64,000 bases of DNA from Dysgonomonas sp. Marseille-P4361 (GCF_900343125.1 NZ_OPYL01000002.1:372001-436000), one strand, 5' to 3'; positions 54,334 to 62,626 are shown, numbered from the stretch's first letter. Made by a program: numbers and translations. Notes: generated from the sequence alone by a model not told the origin.

Positions 54334-54536
54334 TACATATATGCTTTAAAATCTTCCAAAGGATCATCAAAATCAGCCGACATATAAATCTGCCCCTTGG
54401 CACTTCCGTATCGAGGACTCTTTTTCTTTAGTTCTTTCTTCCTCTTAGCCAACAGGAACTCAACAAAATTATTAACCTCTGATTTCAAGTCGTTGGGCAG
54501 ATATTGTAAATTCGTATATAATTGTATCTGTTCCAT
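54333..54536 (-). CDS. DUF2281-type antitoxin, orphan
   Basis: A 67-residue protein resembling DUF2281 antitoxins that precede PIN toxins: MEQIQLYTNLQYLPNDLKSEVNNFVEFLLAKRK forms an N-terminal helical region, and the acidic tail YMSADFDDPLEDFKAYM would neutralise the toxin. The toxin gene that overlaps its stop codon is internally deleted. A consensus promoter box lies 20 bases upstream. Confidence 0.75.
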   Translation of the reverse strand: MEQIQLYTNLQYLPNDLKSEVNNFVEFLLAKRKKELKKKSPRYGSAKGQIYMSADFDDPLEDFKAYM

Positions 54537-54555
54537 ATATCATCACATTTTATAG

Positions 54556-54563
54556 CAAATATA
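54556..54563 (-). promoter_or_regulatory. -7 promoter box of the antitoxin gene
   Basis: TATATTTG on the minus strand, followed by GC as usual. Confidence 0.5.
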
Positions 54564-54795
54564 GCGAAAGTCGAATGCAGAGCCAAGTTTACTTGAACTA
54601 TGCAGAGACACGCCTTGCTATTCTACAAATATAGATGAAAACCCTGATATATCTAAACACTTGAAATAAAAACAAATCATAAGCAAAAATACATATAGCT
54701 AAGCATTATCAAAAAAACACAGTCTTTAAATCATTTATTTTATTGAATGTTTTTCAATCATAACTGAATATTCCATTACAAAAAAAACAAAAATA

Positions 54796-55124
54796 CTACA
54801 ATGCTTCCTTTATCCGCAAAGCATCGCCCGTATCCTCTATTTCGAATAAACGGGCTCTCTCCCGCCCTCCCGGGCTATTCGGCTGATGGAGCACGAGACA
54901 CAATCCTTCCCCTCGAACGTGCGGAACAGCATTCCATGTCCACCGTCCTCAGCCATGAGCGGCTCCGGATGTTGCCTCCAGGGGCCTGCCAACTTCCCGG
55001 TGCTCGACTCTGCAATACCCACCGCATAACCGGTCTCTGCAAAACTGGACCAGATCATCAATAACTTTCCTGATTTTGTCTTATACAAAAAACAACCGTC
55101 GGTCAGTATGTTGATGCCATACAA
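54796..55124 (-). pseudogene. C-terminal fragment of a GH43-type glycosidase
   Basis: LTDGCFLYKTKSGKLLMIWSSF...GYAVGIAESSTGKLAGPWRQHPEPL...DGGHGMLFRTFEGK matches the end of GH43 arabinofuranosidase/xylosidase-type enzymes. After FEGK a frameshift (near 54925) is needed to recover the usual ending LCLVLHQPNSPGGRERARLFE and the stop at 54796. About 110 codons remain of the usual 300 or more. The fragment is clearly more GC-rich than the bases on either side, suggesting a different donor. Confidence 0.7.
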
Positions 55125-55489
55125 GCATCTTCTGTATATATAGAATCATAAAGTTTTCCAATTGTCGTTTTTATTCTTAAGCTTTCTTTATTGTGAGAGT
55201 AAATTCTCCACATAGCATCAGAATCGCGAAAAGTGCTCCAGCATTGCCCAAATATATGATCAGCAAGATGTTCCATTGTTACTGGCGTGCCTTGTGTGTG
55301 AAATTTTTCTTTGAAGAAAAAATTCTCATACACATCCTCCCAAGAACTCGTTTTTGCTAATGCATTGGTTCTGTTTTTGAGCATTAATTCTAAATGATCA
55401 ACTTTAATTATACGATATATACTTTTGTCGAGATCTTCATCGGAAATATTCCTTTGATTTTTCTTCTTAAAATGTGGATTGATTGGCAT
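55103..55489 (-). pseudogene. N-terminal fragment of a DUF2971 protein
   Basis: The open frame encodes 128 residues. SIYRIIKVDHLELMLKNRTNALAKTSSWEDVYENFF resembles the start of DUF2971 proteins (a cytosolic family of unclear function, often in defence or mobile islands). From about residue 120 it runs into the GH43 fragment and ends. Its own promoter box lies 26 bases upstream. Truncation rather than a natural short form is likely, since DUF2971 proteins are usually 200-300 residues. Confidence 0.6.
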
Positions 55490-55514
55490 AATACTTATTT
55501 TAAAAACTACCGTG

Positions 55515-55522
55515 CAAAGATA
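55515..55522 (-). promoter_or_regulatory. -7 promoter box of the DUF2971 fragment
   Basis: TATCTTTG on the minus strand, exact consensus. Confidence 0.45.
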
Positions 55523-55841
55523 CTATCTTTCATCAACTTTATCTATTTATTGTTTCACTTGTCGGATGAATTTTCCTTCAGGAAAAGAGAACCACAGTTT
55601 TTAAGCAGTTATTTATGCCAAAGGGTTTATTCCTTGTCCTTTAACTTTCGGAACTCGTTTCATAGTTATTTAGTTATATGTTTTTTTACTACCATAGCCC
55701 TGAATAGTAATCAACAACGCCACTCACTTCCATATCGAAGCCACAAGCATCCACCTGCCTAAAAATCAACAGCCAGCATCGTGATTAGGATTACTTTTAT
55801 TCTGCATTAATAGTGATGCAGAACAAAAAATAGTTTTTATC
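55523..55841. other. Non-coding stretch before the DUF3945 gene
   Basis: No convincing gene. A plus-strand open frame through this area has no family resemblance and unusual composition. No consensus promoter for the DUF3945 gene was found, so it may have lost the upstream genes of its operon. Confidence 0.45.
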
Positions 55842-57332
55842 ATGGATGAAAAATTAAATCCGAAAGACAAAGTTCTCCTGATGAGAGATGAAGGAGAGGG
55901 CAACAAACTCAAAGTTGTCAAGGGCATTGATAAGAAAGGAAAGATTGATGCCATAGACCCGATGAAGGCGAAACAGAGTGATTTTTTAGTCATTGACAAA
56001 CACGCCGACCCTATCGAAAACTTTTTCAAGAACTTCTTCAATCAAGCTAAAAACCCTTCGCATACGGGTTTTTATGCTGTAACGGTCGATATGCTGAATA
56101 AGATATTGACCATTGATGAAAAAGAATTGGAAAAGTACCGTATCAATCCGAACGATTACCTGAACAAACAGCAGGAACAATCGACAAAGGAAGCTCAAAA
56201 ACAATCAGTAAAGGAAGAAAAATCAGAAGCAATGGAAACAAAAAATCAAAAGAACGAACAGCAGAGCGAATTTAAGCAATTCGACACCAATCGTATTCCC
56301 GAAAGCGAATACCGGAAATACGATATTAAACCCCAAGACATAGAGGGCGAACTCAAAGCAATGAGTTATGGGTACAAATCTCCGCACCTCGTAGATATCA
56401 ACCCTGAAATCGAGGGCGTGGACTATCCTATGAAAGCCTGCCTTTCGTTGGAAGAACAGCCGGATGGTAGCTTGAAATTTATTCCGCACCCTTATCAGCA
56501 TCAAGTCGATTTGGATAAACCATTTCAGGGTATCATGTTGCCGAATGATGTTAAAGAAAACCTTTTGGCAACAGGTAACTCAGGGCGTGTCGTAGAACTT
56601 GAACCGCATACTCCCGGCGAGAAAGTACCTTCGCTTGTTTCCATAGATAAACTGACCAACCGATTGGAAGCCGTTCCGCTTGATAAACTAACAGTTTCTC
56701 AAAATCTGAAAGGTGCTGAACTATCTCCCGAACAACAACAGGCATTGAAAGAAGGTAAAAAGGTTTTGGTAGAGGGGATGACCTCTAAAACGACAATGGA
56801 CACCGATAATCCCCGAAAATTCGATGCTTACGTACAGTTCAATGCCGCCAAAGGAGGTTATGATTTTTCTTACGATGGACTAGATCGCAATAAATACAAA
56901 CAGGACAACAAACAAGAGCAAGATCAAGTGCAGGAACAAAATAAAGTTCGTATTCCTAAGAAACTATTGGGAGTAAATCTTACCGAAGACCAACAAAATA
57001 AACTGCGTGGAAATAAAGCGGTTTATGTTCAAGGTATGCTGAAAGATGCCAAAGGCGAACCTTTCAATGCCTATGTAAAGGTCAATAACGAAAAAGGTAA
57101 ACTGGATTTTTTCAAATGGAATCCCGACAAAGCCAAGAAGCAAGGTGCTGACGTAAAAGTAGCCGAAGGGAACAAAGCACAGGTAGCTGTTAATTCAGAA
57201 GGTAAAACCAACGAAGCGACCAAGAATGTAAAAGATCCTCTGAAACAAGGTCAGCAGAAACCTACAGAGAACCAGCAACAGCAACAAAATAATAAGCGGG
57301 TTGTAAAGAAATCCACAGGGCACAAGATGTAA
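55842..57332 (+). CDS. DUF3945 (and DUF4099-like) mobile-element protein
   Basis: A 496-residue hydrophilic protein of the kind found next to topB in Bacteroidota conjugative and integrative elements. The N-terminal DUF4099-like part (about 1-120) contains DPIENFFKNFF. Between about 155 and 420 lie repeated DUF3945 units, visible as ...IPKKLLGVNLTEDQQNKLRGNKAVYVQGMLKDAKGEPFNAYVKVNNEKGKLDFF, preceded by a similar copy with AELSPEQQQALKEGKKVLVEGM. The tail is rich in Gln and Lys. Its biochemical role is unknown. It lies 23 bases before topB and is intact. Confidence 0.8.
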   Translation: MDEKLNPKDKVLLMRDEGEGNKLKVVKGIDKKGKIDAIDPMKAKQSDFLVIDKHADPIENFFKNFFNQAKNPSHTGFYAVTVDMLNKILTIDEKELEKYRINPNDYLNKQQEQSTKEAQKQSVKEEKSEAMETKNQKNEQQSEFKQFDTNRIPESEYRKYDIKPQDIEGELKAMSYGYKSPHLVDINPEIEGVDYPMKACLSLEEQPDGSLKFIPHPYQHQVDLDKPFQGIMLPNDVKENLLATGNSGRVVELEPHTPGEKVPSLVSIDKLTNRLEAVPLDKLTVSQNLKGAELSPEQQQALKEGKKVLVEGMTSKTTMDTDNPRKFDAYVQFNAAKGGYDFSYDGLDRNKYKQDNKQEQDQVQEQNKVRIPKKLLGVNLTEDQQNKLRGNKAVYVQGMLKDAKGEPFNAYVKVNNEKGKLDFFKWNPDKAKKQGADVKVAEGNKAQVAVNSEGKTNEATKNVKDPLKQGQQKPTENQQQQQNNKRVVKKSTGHKM

Positions 57333-57355
57333 ACCACTAAAAAATCCAAGAGTAA

Positions 57356-58740
57356 ATGAAAGTAATAATTGCAGAAAAACCTTCGGTAGCCCGTGATATA
57401 GCGGCTATCGTTGGTGCAGGTAACCGTAAGGACGGTTATCTGGAGGGTAACGGATATGCCGTTACATGGGCATTCGGCCACCTTATCGGGTTAGCAATGC
57501 CCGAACAGTACGGGATCACGGGCTTTCAGCGTGAGAACCTGCCGATACTTCCCGAAGAATTTAGCTGATACCCCGCCAAATCAAAGAAGGCAAGGAATAC
57601 AAGAACGATCCCGGCGTAATGAAGCAACTTAAAGTTATCAAAGATTTATTCAGTAAATGCGACCGTATCATTGTCGCCACCGATGCGGGTAGAGAGGGAG
57701 AACTCATATTCCGGTTTATTTATAACTATTTGGAATGTACCAAGCCTTTTGACCGCCTTTGGATTAGCTCTCTCACGGAACAGGCAATCCGTAAAGGATT
57801 GGCGAACCTTCGTTCGGGCAGTGAATACAATAATCTGTATGCTTCCGCCAAAGCCCGAAGCCAAGCTGATTGGGTGGTTGGCATCAATGCGAGCCAGGCA
57901 CTTTCCTTATCTGCCGGATACGGCGTTTGGAGTTTGGGACGGGTACAGACACCCACACTCGCCATGATTTGTAGCCGTTACCATGAAAACAAGGATTTTA
58001 AACCGCAGACCTATTTTCAGGTAAAACTACATACAGCAAAAGATGCAACCCGGTTCGCTGCCATTTCCGACGAACGATTCAGCACGAAGCAAGGCGCAGA
58101 CACAATCTTAGAGCGTATCCGCTCCGCAGAATCAGTCAGCGTGTTGAATGTAGAAACAAAGCAAGCCAAACAAGAGCCGCCTTTACTCTATGACCTGACC
58201 AGCTTGCAAAAAGACGCGAATAGCCGACACAGTTTTTCTGCCGACAAAACCCTGTCGGTTGCACAATCGCTTTATGAAGCAAAGCTCATTTCCTATCCGA
58301 GAACAGGTAGCCGTTATATCTCCGATGATGTTTTTGCCGAGATACCTGCCCTTATCAATCAGCTATCCGGTTATAGCACATTCGGCAGTTATGCAAAAGT
58401 CTTATCAGGTCAAGAACTCAATAACCGTTCTGTAAATGACAAAAAAGTAACCGACCACCATGGCCTAATCATTACCGAAAATATGCCGGACAGTATTTCG
58501 GCAGACCAACGTATAATATACGATATGATTGCCGGACGTATGTTGGAAGCCTTTTCGTGTAAATGCACTAAAGAAAACACCACTGTTTCGTTGGATGCTT
58601 CGGGAGTTCCGTTTACCGTCAAAGGAAGTATTATTCTTGTTCCGGGCTGGCGTGCCGTATTGAACGCACCGGATGAAGAAAAGGAAGAAGATGATGCATT
58701 GGCACTGCCAACACTTTATACTGGAAACATATATTCATGA
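57356..58740 (+). pseudogene. topB: DNA topoisomerase III (TopB) with frameshift and lost C-terminus
   Basis: Type IA topoisomerase as carried by Bacteroidota mobile elements. 57356-57568 encodes the TOPRIM start (MKVIIAEKPSVARDIAAIVGA). A single missing base at about 57564, in the codon where relatives have Gln (EEF-QLIP), makes a TGA; the frame then resumes through 58740. The second part has the acidic TOPRIM motif (VATDAGREGELIFR), GRVQTPTLAMI and the catalytic Tyr in LISYPRTGSRYISDD. The sequence stops being TopB after DALALPTL and continues a few codons into a reversed methyltransferase gene. Roughly the last 250 residues of a full-length enzyme (about 690) are lost. Confidence 0.9.
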
Positions 58741-59342
58741 TTGATCCCAATCAAATTGCCACTGCTCTTTTTTCCTTGCTGCCAAATCATTTGAGATATA
58801 AAATTTTTTTCACCAAATAACTCATTGTCATCGCATAACATCTTAAGATTAGTAGCTTCATTATCATCAATAGAAATAAAAATAACACCTTTATCAGAAA
58901 GCAAGCGTTTTGCAATCTTCAAACGGCGACTCATAAAGGAGAGCCATTTCGAGTGTCGGTAAGAATCTTCTTTATCCACATATCTATCGTTATAAATAAA
59001 ATCCTTATTCCCTGTATTGTATGGCGGATCAATATAGATGACATCAACTTTCCCTTCATGCGTATAAACCAGTGTAGCCAGTGCCTCCAAATCATCTCCC
59101 TCAATAAGAATGTGATTGGGTGCGTCCTTGTCTTCACTTATAATTGCTCGTTCCGGAACTTCGGTTAATATGGGCAATTCGTCACGGAGACGTTCTTCTA
59201 TATCTTCCGGCTTATCTTCTTATACCAAGCCATACGTTTTATTTTCGCGAAGCAAGCCCAGCAAAGCACTTCGTTCTTTGTCTGTTAGTCCTTCAATGTC
59301 ACTTATCCGTTTTATGAGATCTGCTCTATCCTTGCTATTCAT
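58710..59342 (-). pseudogene. Type III restriction DNA methyltransferase (Mod), truncated and interrupted
   Basis: Starts at ATG 59342 (MNSKDRADLIKRISDIEGL). After about 40 codons a TAA (near 59221) stands where relatives have Trp (YGLV-stop-EDKPEDIEERLRDELPILTEV). The frame then runs to about 58716 and contains the adenine methyltransferase motif IDPPYNTG and SDKGVIFISIDDNE. It ends after INHEYMFPV where it meets topB tail to tail; the target-recognition and second half (over 350 residues) are missing, and no res gene is present. Confidence 0.85.
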
Positions 59343-59359
59343 ATTGTTTTTTCGGGTTT

Positions 59360-59602
59360 TTATGATTGTTGAATTTTGATAAACTGGACATCTCCACGTG
59401 TTTGGTTCAGTAACTCTTTAACATCCACCTCCAAAACGCGAGCGATTTTCAATAGCGTTTCAAGCCTAGGTTGTGCTTTGTTGGAACACCATCTAGAAAC
59501 AGTCGCCTCATTCTTTCCGATCTGTTCAGCCAACCAGCGATTGGTTTTGCCCTTTTCAGCCAAAACAACCTTAATCCTGTTTATCGTATTTTTACCAGTC
59601 AT
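59360..59602 (-). CDS. XRE-family helix-turn-helix regulator
   Basis: 80 residues. A Cro/CI-type helix-turn-helix covers about residues 8-65: IKVVLAEKGKTNRWLAEQIGKNEATVSRWCSNKAQPRLETLLKIARVLEVDVKELL. Its position just upstream of a type III mod gene, in the same direction and 17 bases away, fits a control protein for the restriction-modification system, here left without intact partners. Its promoter box is 40 bases upstream. Confidence 0.85.
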   Translation of the reverse strand: MTGKNTINRIKVVLAEKGKTNRWLAEQIGKNEATVSRWCSNKAQPRLETLLKIARVLEVDVKELLNQTRGDVQFIKIQQS

Positions 59603-59641
59603 ATTTGCGTTTTATAGTCAAAAGTTTGATGTTATAATATG

Positions 59642-59649
59642 CAAATATA
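59642..59649 (-). promoter_or_regulatory. -7 promoter box of the XRE regulator
   Basis: TATATTTG on the minus strand, exact consensus, followed by GC. Confidence 0.55.
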
Positions 59650-59702
59650 ACAATTTTGATAAGACATATAGCCTATCAACCAATTTTTTATTCAAATCAG
59701 CA

Positions 59703-59756
59703 TTTAGTGCAAGGTGCAAGTATCTATATATAGATAAACTTGCACCTTGCACTAAA
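59703..59756. repeat. 54-base near-perfect palindrome
   Basis: Two 19-base arms, TTTAGTGCAAGGTGCAAGT and its exact complement, flank a 16-base spacer that is itself palindromic in the middle (TCTATATATAGA). It can form a long hairpin or cruciform. It lies upstream of the XRE gene and outside its promoter. Confidence 0.9.
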
Positions 59757-59782
59757 GCTAAGTAGTTAAAACTCAGAATGCT

Positions 59783-59813
59783 TTGGTAGTTTCAAAAATA
59801 GTTGTAACTTTGA
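59783..59813 (+). promoter_or_regulatory. Orphan consensus promoter near the right end of the island
   Basis: TTTG at 59783, a 19-base spacer and TAACTTTG at 59806-59813 match the Bacteroidota consensus well. It points at about 300 bases of non-coding DNA before the right attachment repeat; a small hairpin GGCAG / CTGCC follows at about 59850. Confidence 0.5.
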
Positions 59814-60121
59814 ACCTGAATCTTATGCAGACAAATTGATGCCAATGGCAGCCAGAACTGCCAAAAAACAGTAGGTAATAAAATGCTAACCTAATTTGTA
59901 CTCCATAAGTGTCTTTGAAATATTAATTCACTGAAAATTAGCGGTCTAACGACTTTATCTCAAAATTCGTCCATTACGCTAAACAAGGTGCTTGAAGCGA
60001 CGAGTAGTTGACGTATTGAAAATCAGTTAGTTAGGAGATTCTAACCTAAACTGTACCCCCTTAAGAAAAACAAGAGGGTAATGCATTGAAACAGAGCAAA
60101 TTAACCTAAAAAGGTGGCTTT
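59814..60121. other. Non-coding right end of the island
   Basis: No gene. Contains three related sequences beginning TAACCTAA: 59887-59909 (TAACCTAATTTGTACTCC...), 60042-60065 (TAACCTAAACTGTACCCC...) and 60102-60113. The first two share about 18 of 23 positions. They could be integrase arm-binding sites or remnants of a duplicated end. Confidence 0.5.
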
Positions 60122-60136
60122 CCGTCCATACCGCCA
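60122..60136 (+). repeat. Right attachment repeat (attR)
   Basis: CCGTCCATACCGCCA, identical to the last 15 bases of tRNA-Asp copy 2. It is followed by a near copy of the tRNA-Asp terminator. Confidence 0.8.
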
Positions 60137-60138
60137 AG

Positions 60139-60173
60139 AAGCAGTTAATAGAAATATTAGCTGCTTTTTTTTA
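60139..60173 (+). terminator. Displaced tRNA-Asp terminator
   Basis: AAGCAGTTAATA / TATTAGCTGCTT with GAAA loop and a T-run; differs from the terminator at 35814 by one base in the stem (a G-U pair). Confidence 0.8.
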
Positions 60174-60416
60174 TTATCTAAACTTTGCTTGCTTAAGCTT
60201 TAACTAACTGTATTACAGAGTTGAATTGGATAAATGGAAGTTTAATACTCATTGGATATTCTCATTTACTTCCCTATTATACATCAAGACAAAGTGAGTT
60301 GTTTAAGTAAATAGTGAGAACAAAAAGAAGAATTAAATCTGTTCTCACTTGATATACTTATGTTTTAAATATCAATCACTTATCTAAATTGTAAATGCTC
60401 TCATAATTCTAAAATT
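60174..60416. other. Intergenic stretch before the recombinase gene
   Basis: No gene. A 10-base inverted repeat AGTGAGAACA / TGTTCTCACT (60313-60322, 60340-60349) with a 17-base loop is the only structure seen; it could be an operator or a recombinase site. Confidence 0.5.
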
Positions 60417-61508
60417 ATGATTAGTAATACATTTATCTTATCCTTTATTTTAAAGAAATCAAGAGCTTTAAAAAATGGAGAATATCCTATATACCTAAGA
60501 TTAACTATTGCAAAGGAAAGGACAGAATGTTCTTTATATAGGTCTATAAATCCTAAATTATGGGATAAACAAAAAGAAAGAGTAAAAGGTAACACCCCTT
60601 TAGCTATAGAAATCAATAGTTTTATTGAAAATGTAAGGAATCAAATATACCAATGCCATCTATCTATTGAAAAGAAAGGAGATACAGTTACAGCCTTAAA
60701 AGTCAAAAATCTATACCTATATGGAGAGGTTGAGAAAATAAAAAAAGTATTAGATTTTTTTAATGAATATTTAGATAAGATTGAGAGACTTAAAGATATA
60801 GAATTGGCAGGTACAACCATACAGAGATACAGAACAACTATAGACTTATTTAATGAGTATTTACGGCTGAATAATAAGCTTGATTTATATCTGGATGAAT
60901 TTAATGGAAACATAATTCCAGAGTTTATTTATTATCTGAAAGCTGAAAGAAGATGCCAGCATAATACTGTTGTAAAATATGTTAGAAGCATAGCTAGAAT
61001 GATTAGAGAAGCTATTAAAAAGGATTTAGTTACTGAAAAGGAAGAAAATCTAAACATCAGTATCAAAGCAGAAGAAACAACTCCTATATTTCTAACTAAA
61101 GATGAATTAAATAGAATTATAGAAAAGAGTTTTTCTGTTGAAAGATTAGATATAGTGAGGGATATATTTATATTCTGTTGCTTCACAGGTTTATCTTTTA
61201 TTGATGCTAAGAAGCTAACAAGGAATCATATAGAAAGAGATAATAAAGGTAATTATTGGATAAGAACAGTCAGACAAAAAACTGGAATAGCAACGAATGT
61301 AGTATTATTGAATATGCCTCTTAGAATAATAGAAAAATACTACAACAATGATTATTGTAAAACTAATAATGTTTTACTCCCTATATATAGTAATCAAAAG
61401 CATAATGCTTATTTGAAAGAAATAGCTGACTTATGTTTTATAAATAAAACACTTACAACTCATTGTTTAAGACAAATAGTCATTTCTAGTTTGTTGAAGT
61501 ACAGCTAG
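60417..61508 (+). pseudogene. Tyrosine recombinase (integrase), C-terminally truncated
   Basis: 363 residues of the Bacteroidota phage-integrase type, normally about 400-410. The Arm-binding domain (ILKKSRALKNGEYPIYLRLTIAKERTECSLYRSINPKLWDKQKERVKG) and SAM-like core-binding domain (about 105-215) are complete. The catalytic domain has IFCCFTGLSFIDAKKL, lacking the first Arg as in some relatives, the beta-strand Lys (TVRQKTG) and the HCLR box. It stops before the second His/Trp and the Tyr nucleophile, so it cannot cut DNA. It lies outside the island's right repeat. Confidence 0.85.
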
Positions 61509-61839
61509 TTGTGAAATCATTTTTGTCCACAGGTAACTATTTAGAAACCAGCTTAGTTCTTAGATATGCTTAATTTTCTCGATATATAAAGAGCAACTTA
61601 TCTTTTGTAAAGATATAAAATTTTCGTTTTAGAGAACTGAATTTCTTAGATTTTCATCTTCAAATAGAATTTATGTGGCAGTAAAAAAAAATGATACTAT
61701 ATAGTGAAAGTTAAGGTACTGAAAAACTTTTCCTCTTTCGTTCCTCTTTAAGAACTTTAAATTAATATCTATATATTTTTCTCTAAGATAATTTACAAAA
61801 TAAATATTCGTATATTTGCGAACAATAAATATCGAATCT
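61509..61839. other. Intergenic stretch before arsR
   Basis: No gene and no remaining recombinase C-terminus in any frame that I can see. The right end holds the arsR promoter. AT-rich throughout. Confidence 0.5.
61811..61818 (+). promoter_or_regulatory. -7 promoter box of the ars operon
   Basis: TATATTTG followed by GCG, 22 bases before ATG 61840. The ArsR operator is expected nearby but is not distinct. Confidence 0.55.
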
Positions 61840-62160
61840 ATGTCAAAGAAAGAATTAACAGCCGATCAGGAACAATTAGCCCGTTTTGCTAAAGCATTAG
61901 GGCATCCTATTCGTATCGCCATACTTGAAATGCTTGCCAATCAGTCATGCTGCTATCATGGCGATATGTCGGAGATATTACCTATCGCTAAAAGTACACT
62001 GTCACAACATCTGAACGAGTTAAAAGATGCAGGATTGATTCAGGGAACAATTACATTACCCACCGTGAAATATTGTATCAATAACGAGAACTGGAATAAA
62101 GCCAAAGAACTATTTAGTGGCTTTTTTACTCAATTACAGAAAACAGATGATATTTGCTAA
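61840..62160 (+). CDS. arsR: ArsR-family metalloregulator
   Basis: Winged-helix repressor of the arsenic operon. 106 residues from ATG 61840 (MSKKELTADQEQ); an upstream in-frame start falls in the promoter box. The DNA-binding region reads LGHPIRIAILEMLANQSCCYHGDMSEILPIAKSTLSQHLNELKDAGLIQG. The adjacent cysteines in QSCCYHG and the Cys in KYCINN are candidate As(III) ligands. First gene of the operon; the next start lies 5 bases after its stop. Confidence 0.9.
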   Translation: MSKKELTADQEQLARFAKALGHPIRIAILEMLANQSCCYHGDMSEILPIAKSTLSQHLNELKDAGLIQGTITLPTVKYCINNENWNKAKELFSGFFTQLQKTDDIC

Positions 62161-62164
62161 TATT

Positions 62165-62626
62165 ATGAATATCAGGTTTGCAAGTAAAAAAGATATCCCT
62201 GCTATTAAAGAACTGTTCCGTTCAACTATCCTTTCAGTCAACTTGAAAGACTATACTCCTGAACAGGTCGAGTGTTGGGCTGCAAGAGGAGAAGAAGCGA
62301 GTGTGTGGGAGGAACGTATTAATGAGCAATACTTTATACTTGCCGAGGAAAATAATACAATATTAGGGTTCGCTGTGCTAAAATTATCAGGGTATCTAAA
62401 TTCTATGTTTGTTCATAAGGACTATCAGGGAAAAGGTGTTGCCTCATTCTTACTTAAAAAGATTGAAGAATATGCACGGTTAAAAGATATTTCAGAAATA
62501 ACTGCTGATGTCAGTATTACAGCCCAACCTTTCTTCTCAAAAAAAGGCTATGTTATTTTGGAACAACAGACCGTTTGCATTGGTATTTCCATGACAAACT
62601 ATAAAATGTCAAAAGTTTTATCCTGA
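62165..62626 (+). CDS. GNAT-family N-acetyltransferase in the ars operon
   Basis: 153 residues from ATG 62165 (MNIRFASKKDIPAIKELFR); the longer in-frame start overlaps arsR. The acetyl-CoA motif is LNSMFVHKDYQGKGVASFLLKKIEEYA (about residues 78-104), with FFSKKGYVILEQQ near the end. Enzymes of this superfamily in ars operons (ArsN type) acetylate organoarsenicals or related antibiotics, but the sequence alone does not prove that. It sits tightly between arsR and arsC. Confidence 0.8.
   Translation: MNIRFASKKDIPAIKELFRSTILSVNLKDYTPEQVECWAARGEEASVWEERINEQYFILAEENNTILGFAVLKLSGYLNSMFVHKDYQGKGVASFLLKKIEEYARLKDISEITADVSITAQPFFSKKGYVILEQQTVCIGISMTNYKMSKVLS

Larger units (their letters stand above)
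36071..60136. mobile_element. Genomic island of about 24 kb in tRNA-Asp
   Basis: Bounded by the 15-base direct repeat CCGTCCATACCGCCA, the tRNA-Asp 3' end. Inside, base composition and gene style differ from the backbone. It contains a PUL for N-acetylhexosamine glycans, remnants of two IS elements, and genes typical of Bacteroidota conjugative elements (DUF3945, topB). To the right of the second repeat comes a near copy of the tRNA-Asp terminator, as expected for the displaced chromosomal end. No intact integrase lies inside. Confidence 0.8.

Noticed and set aside
54801-55064. Plus-strand open frame opposite the GH43 fragment
   Set aside because: It is a GC-driven shadow of the antisense GH43 fragment, with no family resemblance.
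55394-55762. Plus-strand open frame of about 120 codons upstream of the DUF3945 gene
   Set aside because: It overlaps the DUF2971 fragment on the other strand and has no recognisable domain, promoter or credible composition.
41453-59342. Reassignment of TGA to tryptophan in the island (TGA at Trp positions in the IS110 and GH20-like genes)
   Set aside because: The third comparable case, in the methyltransferase, is TAA, and TGA serves as a true stop in the same island: the ceramidase-like gene ends in TGA overlapping the kinase ATG at 38567-38570. Ordinary decay explains it.
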